Source of the DNA: Schleiferiaceae bacterium
GTDB lineage: Bacteria; Bacteroidota; Bacteroidia; Flavobacteriales; Schleiferiaceae
Assembly: GCA_030829675.1 (NCBI GenBank)
Contig: JAURAE010000030.1
Coordinates: 1 to 13,539 of the forward strand
Length of the DNA: 13,539 bases
Direction of reading: 5' to 3'
Shown here: piece by piece, positions 1-8,500 of the stretch
Numbering within the stretch: position 1 is the stretch's first letter
How the letters are laid out: the number at the start of each line of letters is the position of its first letter
The notes under the pieces: model-generated
Seen by the model: the letters and a program-made list of their open reading frames with translations, nothing else
Databases searched by the model: none
Told to the model about the DNA's origin: nothing
Position numbers and translations under genes: made by a program

Positions 1-470
1 CGGACGACCTGATCATCTTTTTGGACAACCATGATGATGGGAGGTTTTTGGGCCAATTTGGCCAAGACACCACCAAACTCAAAAGCGCACTGACCCTGTT
101 GTACGCCATGAGAGGAATACCGGTCTTGTACTACGGAACGGAATTGGGCCTTAGTGGGCACGAGGACCATGGCGCCATTCGAGAGGACATGCCTGGATTT
201 GAAGGCGAGTTCCCTAATTTTGATAAAATAGGCGGAGATTTATTAGATTTGTGTCAAGAATTGGGCGCTTCCCGAAAACTACGCGGCAAAACCAGCATCA
301 TGCAAGCCGTCCCCAAAGACGGTTGGTACGTGCTCTGGATCACCTCGGAACAAGGAACCTGGCGGTTAGTCATCAATGCATCAGACGAGCGGCGAACATT
401 CACCAACGAGTTTGAGCAGGAGGAGAACGAATATGAGCCCTGGGAGGCCCAAATGATAGAACTTTTGTAG
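1..470 (+). CDS. GH13 alpha-amylase / neopullulanase-type enzyme, C-terminal part (5' end outside window)
   Basis: The frame is open from base 3 to the TAG at 468-470 and encodes about 156 residues of a glycoside hydrolase family 13 enzyme, which cleaves alpha-1,4-glucosidic bonds in starch, maltodextrin or cyclodextrin. The segment FLDNHDDGRF near the start is GH13 conserved region IV; its NHD holds the transition-state-stabilising Asp. About 35 residues later RGIPVLYYGTELGL is the usual strand 8 segment after region IV. The nucleophile and acid/base residues lie upstream of the window. After the barrel only about 60 to 80 residues remain, a short C-terminal beta domain, as in neopullulanase/cyclomaltodextrinase-like enzymes such as SusA. 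The exact substrate and the signal peptide cannot be judged from this fragment. The gene is followed after one base by an AraC-type regulator, so the two are probably co-transcribed. The family is certain; the subfamily is inferred. Confidence 0.9.
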   Translation, partial: DDLIIFLDNHDDGRFLGQFGQDTTKLKSALTLLYAMRGIPVLYYGTELGLSGHEDHGAIREDMPGFEGEFPNFDKIGGDLLDLCQELGASRKLRGKTSIMQAVPKDGWYVLWITSEQGTWRLVINASDERRTFTNEFEQEENEYEPWEAQMIELL

Positions 471-471
471 C

Positions 472-1320
472 GTGAAAGCCACCATTGAAAATATCCGCAT
501 TGCCGAACAGGACCGCAGTTATAACAGCTATGTCCTCAAGCAGAGCATTTTCGACGACTATTGGCACTACCACCCTGAAATTGAAATCACCTACATCGTC
601 AAAGGCGAAGGCATCGCCTTCATCGGTAACAAAACTGTTGAGTTCCGCCCTGGAATGGCCTTCCTACTGGGCCCTTACCTTCCCCACAACTTCGTCAGCA
701 CGGACGAGGAAGATGTGGTTATGGAAAAGGAATGTTGGGGGCTCCAATTCACTCAAGAGTGGCTCAATTCCTTCAAAGAAAGTTCCGCCCTGCGACGCCT
801 ATTCAACGCCATGAGCTTTGGCATTGATCTGGGCATACTCAACGACAAAGAACACCATGCCTTCGAAACCATCGTCGGCAATGACCCGCTCCGAAGCATC
901 GGTGCCTTCTTCAACCTCATGGCCATGATTGCCGAGCGACCGGAATTCAATACCGTCTCGACCAATAGCGCCTATTCGAATGTCATGAGCCAAAAGATCA
1001 GCCAACGCATGGAGCGCGTTTCGAAATACATTCAGGACCACTACCAAGGCACCATCACCCTTAGTGAAATCGCCGATGTGGCCAGCATGACAGAGCAGAG
1101 CTTCAGCCGCTGGTTTCGTCAGACCTCGGGTCTGACCTTTGTGGACTACCTCATGCAATTGCGCACCACCGTCGCCTCAAACTTGTTGATCAACACCAAC
1201 AAAGCCATGACGGAAGTGGCCGCAGAAAGCGGGTTCAACTCCAGCTCTTCCTTCAACCGAGCCTTCCTGAAAATCAAGGGATGTTCGCCACGGGAATTCC
1301 GGAAAAAACGAACTTCTTAA
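472..1320 (+). CDS. AraC-family transcriptional regulator with N-terminal cupin sensor
   Basis: A 282-residue one-component regulator. Residues about 25-95 have the AraC ligand-binding cupin pattern (YWHYHPEIEITYIVKGEG, then GDxxFLLGPYLPH-like PGMAFLLGPYLPHNF). Residues about 183-280 are the AraC DNA-binding domain with two helix-turn-helix units: ITLSEIADVASMTEQSFSRW (about 195-214) and MTEVAAESGFNSSSSFNRAF (about 246-265), ending in the typical GCSPREFRK. The GTG at 472 is the only possible start near the N-terminus: in-frame TAG at 457-459 lies just upstream and the next ATG would remove most of the cupin. There is no clear Shine-Dalgarno sequence, which is normal in Bacteroidota. It begins one base after the amylase stop, so it is likely in that operon and probably responds to a sugar such as maltose or a related oligosaccharide; that ligand is inference from context. 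Confidence 0.93.
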   Translation: MKATIENIRIAEQDRSYNSYVLKQSIFDDYWHYHPEIEITYIVKGEGIAFIGNKTVEFRPGMAFLLGPYLPHNFVSTDEEDVVMEKECWGLQFTQEWLNSFKESSALRRLFNAMSFGIDLGILNDKEHHAFETIVGNDPLRSIGAFFNLMAMIAERPEFNTVSTNSAYSNVMSQKISQRMERVSKYIQDHYQGTITLSEIADVASMTEQSFSRWFRQTSGLTFVDYLMQLRTTVASNLLINTNKAMTEVAAESGFNSSSSFNRAFLKIKGCSPREFRKKRTS

Positions 1321-1324
1321 AGAC

Positions 1325-1353
1325 AAAAAAGGCGCCCTGCGGGCGCCTTTTTT
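1325..1353. terminator. Bidirectional Rho-independent terminator between converging genes
   Basis: A perfect 7-bp GC stem, GGCGCCC (1331-1337) and GGGCGCC (1341-1347) around a TGC loop, is preceded by AAAAAA (1325-1330) and followed by TTTTTT (1348-1353). It therefore works as a terminator for both the amylase-AraC transcript on + and the MFS transporter transcript on -, whose stop codon begins only 8 bases away. Confidence 0.93.
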
Positions 1354-1360
1354 ATTGAGG

Positions 1361-2752
1361 TTATGCTTCGCCTTCCGGTACGTAGGTCATGACCTTTCTG
1401 CTGGTGATGAGCAGGTTGGCGAGAGCGGCCAGCACGAGTGCGGAACCCGCCAAAAGCATTGCGTTAATAGGAGCATCACCGAAGATGTTCTTGTACAACG
1501 GTGTGATGGCGAAGGCTGCCACGATTTGTGGAAGTACAATAAACATATTGAAGATTCCCATGTACACGCCCATGCGATTCGGATCGATGGCCGAGCTCAA
1601 CATGGCGTACGGCATAGAGAGGATGGATCCCCAGCTGAAGCCGATGAGCACGAAACTCAGGCCGAGGTCGGACGGTTCGTTGGCGAAATACATATTGAAG
1701 AATCCATAGGCACCGGCGAAAAGCGAGGCCATGTGTACATACTTGCGGTTGATGCGACGACGTGAGGTCCACAAGGTGAGCAGCAAGGCAAAGGCCATAG
1801 AGCTCAACCCGTAGTAGCCCATATAAGAGCCCACTTGGTTGGAAGCATCGTTGAAGGCCTTATCTGCCACTTTGTAGGCTTCAACGGCCTCGGGCGTGCT
1901 CGTGGCATATTCGATGGCTTCGGGTTTTGGGGCATTAAAAACGTGGTCAGTGAGGCCGGGGTTGGCCATCGACCACATGGTGAAGAAGGCGAACCAAGAA
2001 AAGAATTGGACCACCCCTAATTTGCGCATTGTCAGCGGCATTTCAGAGATGTTCTTTACCACTTCTTTGAGCGTGTTTGCCATTCCCGCGTTCTCCTCGC
2101 GTTCCGCGCGGAAGGCTTCAAGATCTTCCGGCGGATACTCATCTGTGGTGAAGACCGTGTACAAAATAGACAAGATGAACACCATAGCACCGACAGCAAA
2201 AGCCACTTGTACCGACATCGGAACTACACCTGGATCTGCTTCATTGCTTACCCCAAGTTTTGAAACGAACAGGGGAAGGTTAGACGCGACCCAAGTACTA
2301 ATCCCAATGATGAGAGTTTGTACCACGAAACCAAAAGAGCGCTGGCTGTCCGGGAGTTTATCCGCTACCAAGGCGCGGAACGGCTCCATGGAAATATTCA
2401 TCGAAGCGTCTAGAATCCAAAGTCCACCGGCGGCCATCCATAGGACGCTGCTGTGAGGAATAAAGAACAGGGTGATGGACGCCAGGATGGCACCGATCAA
2501 AAAGAACGGGCGGCGACGGCCCCAACGCGGGTGCCAAGTGTTGTCGCTCATCTGTCCAATAATAGGCTGTACGATAAGTCCTGTCAAAGGCGCGGCCAAC
2601 CAAAGCAAGGGGAGGCGGTGTTCGTCAGCTCCTAGAGTTTCAAATACGCGGGTCATGAAACCGCTTTGGAGGGCATAACCGAATTGGATCCCTAAGAAGC
2701 CAAAGCTCATGTTCCAGATTTGCCAAAAACTGAGTCTAGGTTTTTGTTGCAT
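1361..2752 (-). CDS. MFS sugar transporter, SLC45/maltose-transporter-like
   Basis: A 463-residue inner-membrane protein with about 12 hydrophobic segments of the major facilitator superfamily. The first intracellular loop carries GQMSDNTWHPRWGRRRPF (about residues 66-83); the RWGRRRPF signature is typical of the SLC45/GPH-like sucrose and maltose carriers found in maltose loci of Bacteroidota and proteobacteria. The N-terminal SFWQIWNMSFGFLGIQFGYA is also typical. Between two C-terminal-half helices there is a hydrophilic insertion of about 40 residues (about 273-310, rich in Glu, Ala and Lys), probably periplasmic. Expected role: proton-coupled uptake of maltose or short maltodextrins from periplasm to cytoplasm, the step after SusCD. 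It lies 72 bases downstream of the last sus gene on the same strand, behind a hairpin. Substrate is inferred from the family and the neighbours. Confidence 0.92.
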   Translation of the reverse strand: MQQKPRLSFWQIWNMSFGFLGIQFGYALQSGFMTRVFETLGADEHRLPLLWLAAPLTGLIVQPIIGQMSDNTWHPRWGRRRPFFLIGAILASITLFFIPHSSVLWMAAGGLWILDASMNISMEPFRALVADKLPDSQRSFGFVVQTLIIGISTWVASNLPLFVSKLGVSNEADPGVVPMSVQVAFAVGAMVFILSILYTVFTTDEYPPEDLEAFRAEREENAGMANTLKEVVKNISEMPLTMRKLGVVQFFSWFAFFTMWSMANPGLTDHVFNAPKPEAIEYATSTPEAVEAYKVADKAFNDASNQVGSYMGYYGLSSMAFALLLTLWTSRRRINRKYVHMASLFAGAYGFFNMYFANEPSDLGLSFVLIGFSWGSILSMPYAMLSSAIDPNRMGVYMGIFNMFIVLPQIVAAFAITPLYKNIFGDAPINAMLLAGSALVLAALANLLITSRKVMTYVPEGEA

Positions 2753-2776
2753 GTCTTTTAGTTTTCGAGTGTGTTC

Positions 2777-2801
2777 AAAAAACCCGGTACAAGGCCGGGT
2801 T
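2777..2801 (-). terminator. Hairpin terminator or attenuator between the sus operon and the MFS gene
   Basis: Read on the minus strand, AACCCGG (2795-2801), a 7-base loop and CCGGGTT (2781-2787) form a 7-bp stem running into six T residues (2777-2782). This is a standard intrinsic terminator for the susC-susD operon. No TAnnTTTG promoter core was found between it and the MFS start at 2752, so incomplete termination may be how the transporter is transcribed. Confidence 0.8.
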
Positions 2802-2824
2802 CATAAGTTACGACGTTCCCAGAA

Positions 2825-3679
2825 TTATTGGCATTCGATAAGGACATTTACCGCCTCGGTCACGCGATCCGCGCCGGTGGCAAACACCTTCTTCATGGCA
2901 ATGAATTCAAGGTAATCTATAGTCTTGTTAGCGGGTACTGTAAAGAATTCAGAAGGAACGATCAGCATCTCAAAGTTGCCGTCGCCGATGTAGTTCATCT
3001 TCAATTTTGGGTTGGTGCCCACGTTGAAGGTGTTCTCAATCTGGCTGAAGGTACCGTCGGTGAAAATCACCTTGGCATAGATATAACAATCGTCCTCTGC
3101 GAGGTTTTGCATGCTGGCTTTGTCCTCTCTCCAATTCTCGTAACGCAAGGTCACAATATCATCTGCCATCACCTTGTTCGGGAAGTGGTAGAATGGATTG
3201 CGCTCGGTGGCTGGTGGATCGATGTTGATCACTTGATCCGGAGTTTTTACATCAGGATCGCCGTAACCTCCGCCGTCTTTAGCCTTTACCAAGAAGTGGA
3301 TGTCCTCGCTGTATACGGTCGCAGCATCTACTTCATACCAAAGGGTTGGGACCATCTTGAAAGAGAAGGTACCGTTGGCATTTGGTGTGAATTTCAATGC
3401 TTCGTTGGAGTTTTTCCAAGGGGCAGAACCCGTGCCGTTCACGAGTGGGTGACCGTCGGGGTGAGAAGCCGGTTTCCAAGTCCACAAGTACACATCTTCA
3501 CCGGCATCAATAGCCTGCTTCAACAAATCTTGTGGCTCGTCCGATAGGTCCAAACCTGCCGGATCGAAAATGATTTCCAAAGAATCCGCTGGGTCGATGT
3601 TTTCATCAGGCACAGTGGAAATCTGAGCGTTCGCCACGACGCCCAAGGTCAATGCAAATAGGGTGATACTCTTTTTCAT
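2825..3679 (-). CDS. Secreted two-module protein of the sus operon, function unknown (SusE/SusF-position)
   Basis: A 284-residue protein that I cannot assign firmly to a named family. It starts with a type I signal peptide (MKKSITLFALTLGVVANA, cleavage likely after Ala18 before Gln); there is no lipobox. The mature chain is acidic and rich in aromatic residues (YLWTWKP at 64-70, LWYEV at 113-117, NPFYHF at 161-166), as seen in carbohydrate-binding surface proteins. Two parts resemble each other: DVYLWTW, GTFSFKMVP, DIHFLVKAK in the first (about 46-148) and DCYIYAK, GNFEMLIVP, YLEFIAMKK in the second (about 165-284), suggesting two tandem beta-sandwich modules. Only two Cys remain in the mature part (198 and 283). 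It is the last gene of the susC operon, 7 bases after the lipoprotein gene, the place where SusE/SusF glycan-binding proteins usually sit. Binding of maltodextrin is inferred; a membrane anchor is not visible. Confidence 0.85.
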   Translation of the reverse strand: MKKSITLFALTLGVVANAQISTVPDENIDPADSLEIIFDPAGLDLSDEPQDLLKQAIDAGEDVYLWTWKPASHPDGHPLVNGTGSAPWKNSNEALKFTPNANGTFSFKMVPTLWYEVDAATVYSEDIHFLVKAKDGGGYGDPDVKTPDQVINIDPPATERNPFYHFPNKVMADDIVTLRYENWREDKASMQNLAEDDCYIYAKVIFTDGTFSQIENTFNVGTNPKLKMNYIGDGNFEMLIVPSEFFTVPANKTIDYLEFIAMKKVFATGADRVTEAVNVLIECQ

Positions 3680-3686
3680 TGTGGGC

Positions 3687-4160
3687 TTATTTACGAGTGA
3701 ATGTCAATTTGTACGAAACGCTAGGCTTATCACAACGAACGCGATCGTACACGAATACAACGTTTGGATCTATGGTACGCGGCATGTTGCCTAGTGGAAG
3801 CACGGTGGTCACCGTATCCTGTGTCAAATGTAGTTCTGACGGGTACTGTGGCGAGTTGTAGCGCCATGTACCTGAGGTGCCAAATACATTGAAGCCCGGC
3901 CCTGCCGAGTTCACGGAGTAGGTGCTATCTTCATTGAACTGGACAACCCATTTGTCCGAGCTGTTCGTATAGAAATCCGAGATGTCGCGGGTTTCCGGAA
4001 CGGGCAAGCTCAAATCCGTTTGATCGGCTCCTGAAAGTTCCCAGGTTCCTATGATTCCTGCGCCGGCTTCGTATGCGGGTCCAATTGGCCCCACCTCAGG
4101 CTTACAAGCCATAAAGGCAAGTAGCGACGCTGTTAAAAGGGTTAGAATTCTTGTTTTCAT
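3687..4160 (-). CDS. DUF5004-type lipoprotein (lipocalin-like fold expected)
   Basis: A 157-residue lipoprotein. The N-terminus MKTRILTLLTASLLAFMAC is a signal peptide ending in a lipobox Cys at position 19, followed by KPEVGPIGPAYEAGAGI. A GTWELSG segment (about 38-44) and a later GTWRYNSP (about 96-103) give the repeated 'GTW' pattern of lipocalin-like proteins, and the end SYKLTFTRK fits an antiparallel barrel. The VGPIGPxYxAGxGIxGTW start matches my recollection of the DUF5004 proteins often encoded beside susCD in flavobacteria; their role is not known. It sits 13 bases after susD and 7 before the secreted two-module gene, so it is part of the outer-membrane uptake operon. Outer-membrane attachment, possibly surface exposed, is inferred. 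Family assignment is from memory and moderately sure. Confidence 0.85.
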   Translation of the reverse strand: MKTRILTLLTASLLAFMACKPEVGPIGPAYEAGAGIIGTWELSGADQTDLSLPVPETRDISDFYTNSSDKWVVQFNEDSTYSVNSAGPGFNVFGTSGTWRYNSPQYPSELHLTQDTVTTVLPLGNMPRTIDPNVVFVYDRVRCDKPSVSYKLTFTRK

Positions 4161-4173
4161 ATGGCTTTACTGC

Positions 4174-5583
4174 TTAGTTGCAGCCTCCTTCTTCGTTATA
4201 CACAAACCCTTGGGCGGTTCCCTCAAAGTTCGGGAATTGGAGGATCATTCCTGGACAATCCCAATCCACCCCACGGATTTTTTGAATTTCTCCTTGAACA
4301 CCTTGGCGCTTGAGCTGGAATAATCGGTCCCCCTCAAAAGCCATCTCCAAGCGACGCTCGCGCATCACATCGTTCAACGTAAGGCTGCTCAAATCTGTTA
4401 AGCCTGCGCGTTGACGCAAGGCATTGATCAAGGCCAAACCGCTGTCGTCAGAGTCGCCGTTCAAACGAACATTACACTCTGCGTAGATCAGATACATCTC
4501 AGTCAAGTGCAGCAGTGGCGCGTCGAGGAAGCTCGAGTTGAACTTGCTCACCACGTAAAACTCATCTGGAGAACCCACATTGCGCGCCTCGTACCACAAC
4601 TGACCGCGGAGATCGCTGGTATCGCTGGTCGCTGCCACGTACATGTCCTGGCTTGATTTCAATGCCGGGTTAGCGTTTGGATCGTCCGAGCGGTAGTGCC
4701 ATACATAGCCAGTTCCGCGCTCATCTACAATCGTATCCGTCGCCGTGCTTTCGTTCGTGCTCACCAAAGTGAAGATGAATTCTGCCGGCAAATTGTCGTT
4801 TTGGTGGTCGCTGAAACGCTTGGTCAAATCTTGTTCTAGCATGTAGTTGCCAGAATTGATCACCTCACCAGCTTTGGCCTTGGCATCGACAAATTCACCC
4901 ATTTCTAGGTACACCTTAGCCAACATCGCCTTCGCGGCCATCTGGTTGGCGAAGATGCCGTTTTCTGCAGGGAGGTCTGCTTCCGCATCCAAGAGGTCTT
5001 GAATGATGGAGGCATATACATCCGCTACAGTCGCACGCATCTGAGGCGTTTGATCCGCGCTAATCTTCAGAGGAATACCCAAGTGGCTATTATCTGAAGT
5101 GTATCCATAAGGCATGGCCCAAATACGGACCACATGGAAGTGTGAAATGGCACGGATGAATTTGGCTTCTGCTGAAATGCGTTGTACCGCATCTGGTGTT
5201 GCACCTTCCAAATCCGCTACCTCTTCCAACAAAGTATTGGCGCGGTAAATCGCGATATAGGCATCGCGGTATTGACCGCCAAATGATCCGTTAAAGAACG
5301 ACGAAGTCCAACGCCAAATCTGTGCGTACTCTCCGTTCAATCCGAGCGGATCTGCTACGTTATCCGCCATCACCTCTGGGATGTTTTGCATCCATCCACC
5401 GTAAGTATTGGCGGCGACATCGTACACACTGACCAACAATTCTTGCGCGTCGCTGATCGTGAGAATAGCTGAATCTGCAGGGATTTGGCTATCTGTATTT
5501 GCTTGGAAATCCAAGATCTTCTCACAAGAAGAAGTCCCGATCGCAAGTGCTGCTATGGCTAAAAATGCTGCTATCTTTTTCAT
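4174..5583 (-). CDS. susD: SusD/RagB-family outer-membrane glycan-binding lipoprotein
   Basis: A 469-residue SusD homolog that forms the lid of the SusC channel and binds the oligosaccharide at the cell surface. The signal peptide MKKIAAFLAIAALAIGTSSC ends with lipobox Cys20. The N-terminal SusD-like segment is seen in YRDAYIAIYRANTLLEEV and AEAKFIRAISHFHVVRIWAMPYG (about 105-160), the TPR-like part in AAKAMLAKVYLEMGEF, and the C-terminal family signature in HLTEMYLIYAECNVRL, ALINALRQRAGL, and DVMRERRLEMAFEGDRLFQLKRQG (about 375-445). It is somewhat shorter than many SusD proteins. It begins 11 bases after the susC stop. The symbol denotes family homology; starch or maltodextrin as ligand follows from the GH13, GH65 and pgmB neighbours. 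Confidence 0.97.
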   Translation of the reverse strand: MKKIAAFLAIAALAIGTSSCEKILDFQANTDSQIPADSAILTISDAQELLVSVYDVAANTYGGWMQNIPEVMADNVADPLGLNGEYAQIWRWTSSFFNGSFGGQYRDAYIAIYRANTLLEEVADLEGATPDAVQRISAEAKFIRAISHFHVVRIWAMPYGYTSDNSHLGIPLKISADQTPQMRATVADVYASIIQDLLDAEADLPAENGIFANQMAAKAMLAKVYLEMGEFVDAKAKAGEVINSGNYMLEQDLTKRFSDHQNDNLPAEFIFTLVSTNESTATDTIVDERGTGYVWHYRSDDPNANPALKSSQDMYVAATSDTSDLRGQLWYEARNVGSPDEFYVVSKFNSSFLDAPLLHLTEMYLIYAECNVRLNGDSDDSGLALINALRQRAGLTDLSSLTLNDVMRERRLEMAFEGDRLFQLKRQGVQGEIQKIRGVDWDCPGMILQFPNFEGTAQGFVYNEEGGCN

Positions 5584-5594
5584 GATGCGGGAGA

Positions 5595-8500
5595 TTAAAA
5601 GTTAATATTAACGCCTACGTTGAACGTCTTCTCCTGTGGAGGAGTCAAGTAGGTGATGTTCGGAGACATGTTACGGTCGGTGGCATTCTCGAAATCACGA
5701 GCGATTTCAGGATCCAATCCGATGAACTCTGTCAAGGTAATCAAGTTCGTACCGGTCACGTTGATGCTCATGCCCTTCACAGACTTCAGCTTCTCTTTTG
5801 GCACTCTATAGGTCAACTTCACGTTGCGCAAACGAGCGTATGTTCCGTCGTGCAACCAAAGGTTGGTGTTGATCCATTCCGTATTCGCACCGTATGTACG
5901 GTAATCGCGGCTCAAACGAGGGTAGGTCGCTTGATCGCCGGGCTGCTGCCAACGGTCGAACAAATCTGTACGCATGTTCCAATCCGTCACCACACCCATC
6001 TGACGCTTCGAAGAGCTGTCGTAGATATCTCCACCGATGGTAAATACCCACAAGAAGCTAAACTCAAGGTTTTTGTAGTTGAACGTATTGGTTAAACCAC
6101 CAATGGCATCCGGCATCACATTCCCGACTGCCACACGATCTTGAAGATCCCAAGTGTAGGTTTCTTCACCATCCTTAGTCAAGTATACCGGCAAACCATT
6201 GGTTGGATCTACATGACTGAAGCGCACGAGGTAGTTCGTACCAATAGGCATCCCCACTACTACACGCGTATCGTTCGTTCCTCCACTTACCGCATCCGGC
6301 GAGTAGTTACCGATCGAAGTGATCTCGTTGTAGTTGCGCGCCACGTTGAAGTCCGTGGTCCAAGTAAAGTTATCCGTGACAATGTTTCTAGACTTGATTG
6401 CGAACTCCACACCTGTGTTGTATACGCTACCTACGTTATCCCACCAAGAACCAAATCCAGTAGAACCCTGAAGCGTTACGTTCAACAACATGTCGTTGGT
6501 TTCCTTACGATACCAAGCCAATTCCCCTGAGATACGGTCTTGGAAGAAACCGTATTCCAATCCTACATCATAGGTAGTAGAGGTTTCCCAGCGAAGGTTA
6601 GCGTTTTCACGAATGACAGGGTAACGGTACGTTTGTCCCGCATATCCGTTGTTTGCCACATTGTAGTATCCGAACCACTGGTACGATGGAATGGCGGAGT
6701 TACCATTCTTACCTACCGAGGTCTTCAACTTCAAGTAGTTCACATGTGGCAAATTCGCCATGAAATCTTCTTCAGAGATGATCCAACCTACAGAAGCCGC
6801 AGGGAAGTTACCGTACTTGTTGTTCGGTCCAAACTTTGAAGAACCGTCACGACGGATCAGCGCTTCTGCATAGTACTTGCCTTGGTAGTTGTAGTTCAAA
6901 CGAGTAAAGGCTGAAGCAAAAGCATATTCCTCCATGTAGCTGCGCGGGTCGTTCACCCACTGGCCAGTCTCACGGATTTGGCCCGTAGCTTCACTGTCGT
7001 AATAGCCGTCCCAACGAATGATGCGGTTGTACTGGTACTCTGAACCGATCAACCAGTTGAAGTGGTGATCCTCGCCGAGGTCCTTAATATAATTGGCCGT
7101 AGCATTACCAGAAGCGTTAGACACATTGTACGTGTACATGTTCGCACGGCCCAGCAAGTTGCCTTCTGAATCTTTGTATGTTGGGTCATATCCTGGTTTT
7201 TCCCAAATGTGATCCTCAAAATACATGTAATCAAAGGCCCCCTGACCACGTAAAGTCCACGCGTCGCTCAACTTATAATCCAACGTCAGGTTGTTGATGG
7301 TACGGTCCTCAATAGCCGTCCAATCTTTCAAATCGCGTTGCGCCACTGGGTTCAAGCTCACGCCACCTTTCAACCAGTAATCACCCGCACGTGCCACAAC
7401 ATTACCGTTGTCGTCGTATTCGTCTTCCGCGTAATAAATGGGATAGATAGGAAGTGCGCGAGACATGGCCTCACCAAAACCTCCTGACCACGCCGCATCA
7501 ATACGGTTATTCACCCCGCGTGAGATAGACGTACTAAGGCCCAATTTTAAGTTGCTCGCAAGGTTGTAGTCCACATTAAAACGTCCAGAAATACGCTCGT
7601 ACGAGTTGCCCTGTAGGTAGCTGTGGTTATCTGAATAGCTCAAGCCAGCGTAGAAATTCCCGCCGTTGAACCCTTTGGAAGCTGAGAAATCATACCCCTG
7701 CTTAATTCCTGTGCGAATGGTCTCTTGCACCCAATCTGTTCCTTCAAAAGCCTGAGCCTCTGCCCAGCTTACACGGTTACCCGGAAGTTGTGGTACGCCA
7801 ACATTGCCGTCGTTTACCCAAGCCTCCTCATACATCTGAAGGTACTCGTCCTTGTTCATCATATTCGGCAATGCCGTAGGGCCACTAGCACCAATACGAG
7901 AAGAGAAGTTGTAGGTCAATTTATTACTCTTACCTCTCTTTGTAGTGATCAGCACTACTCCGTTCGAACCACGTGATCCGTAGATCCCCGTAGCTGCAGC
8001 ATCCTTCAGGATTTCAACAGATTCGATATCGTTCGGGTTGATCGTCGCCAATGGGTTCGTATTAAAACCGCCGCGGTTACCGTTCAGGAAGTAATCTTGG
8101 GTAATGGGAATACCGTCTACGACATATAGTGGATCTCCACCCGCCGAAATCGAGGCCACACCGCGCACACGAACCATCGACCCGGAACCGGCAATACCCG
8201 ATCCTGTGATGACCTGTACACCTGCGGCCTTACCTTGAATGGCATTCTCAAAAGAAGGCGTTGGAATATCCGTTAATTCTTTCGTCTTCAAAGAGACTAC
8301 CGAGCCGGTCAAATCTCTTTTACGTGCAACACCGTATCCTACGACTACCACCTCATCGAGCTGGGTCTTGGAAGGTTTAAGGGTCACATTGACCACTTTG
8401 TTGCCGTTTACGTTTACTGATTTGGTCGCCGACTCGTACCCTACAAATGAATAGGTGATGTTATACGTGCCGTTTCCCAAAGAGAGGTTGTACTGACCAT

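Noticed and set aside
418..456. AGGAGGAG (418-425) followed by an ATG at 433 and a seven-codon frame ending at 454-456, a possible leader peptide for the AraC gene
   Set aside because: The purine run encodes part of the acidic EQEENE stretch of the amylase and the phylum rarely depends on Shine-Dalgarno sequences; nothing else supports translation of the small frame.
1896..2456. A 186-codon open frame on + opposite the MFS gene
   Set aside because: The minus strand encodes a full-length transporter with family motifs; the + frame is low-complexity Ser/Thr-rich and without domain features.
2828..3547. A 239-codon open frame on + opposite the secreted two-module protein
   Set aside because: The minus-strand frame has a clear signal peptide, fits the operon spacing and has a plausible secreted sequence; the + frame has no recognisable domain and runs antisense to it.
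6141..6839. Open frames of about 100 to 130 codons on + opposite susC
   Set aside because: They lie wholly within the susC gene, show no motifs, and arise from its codon usage.
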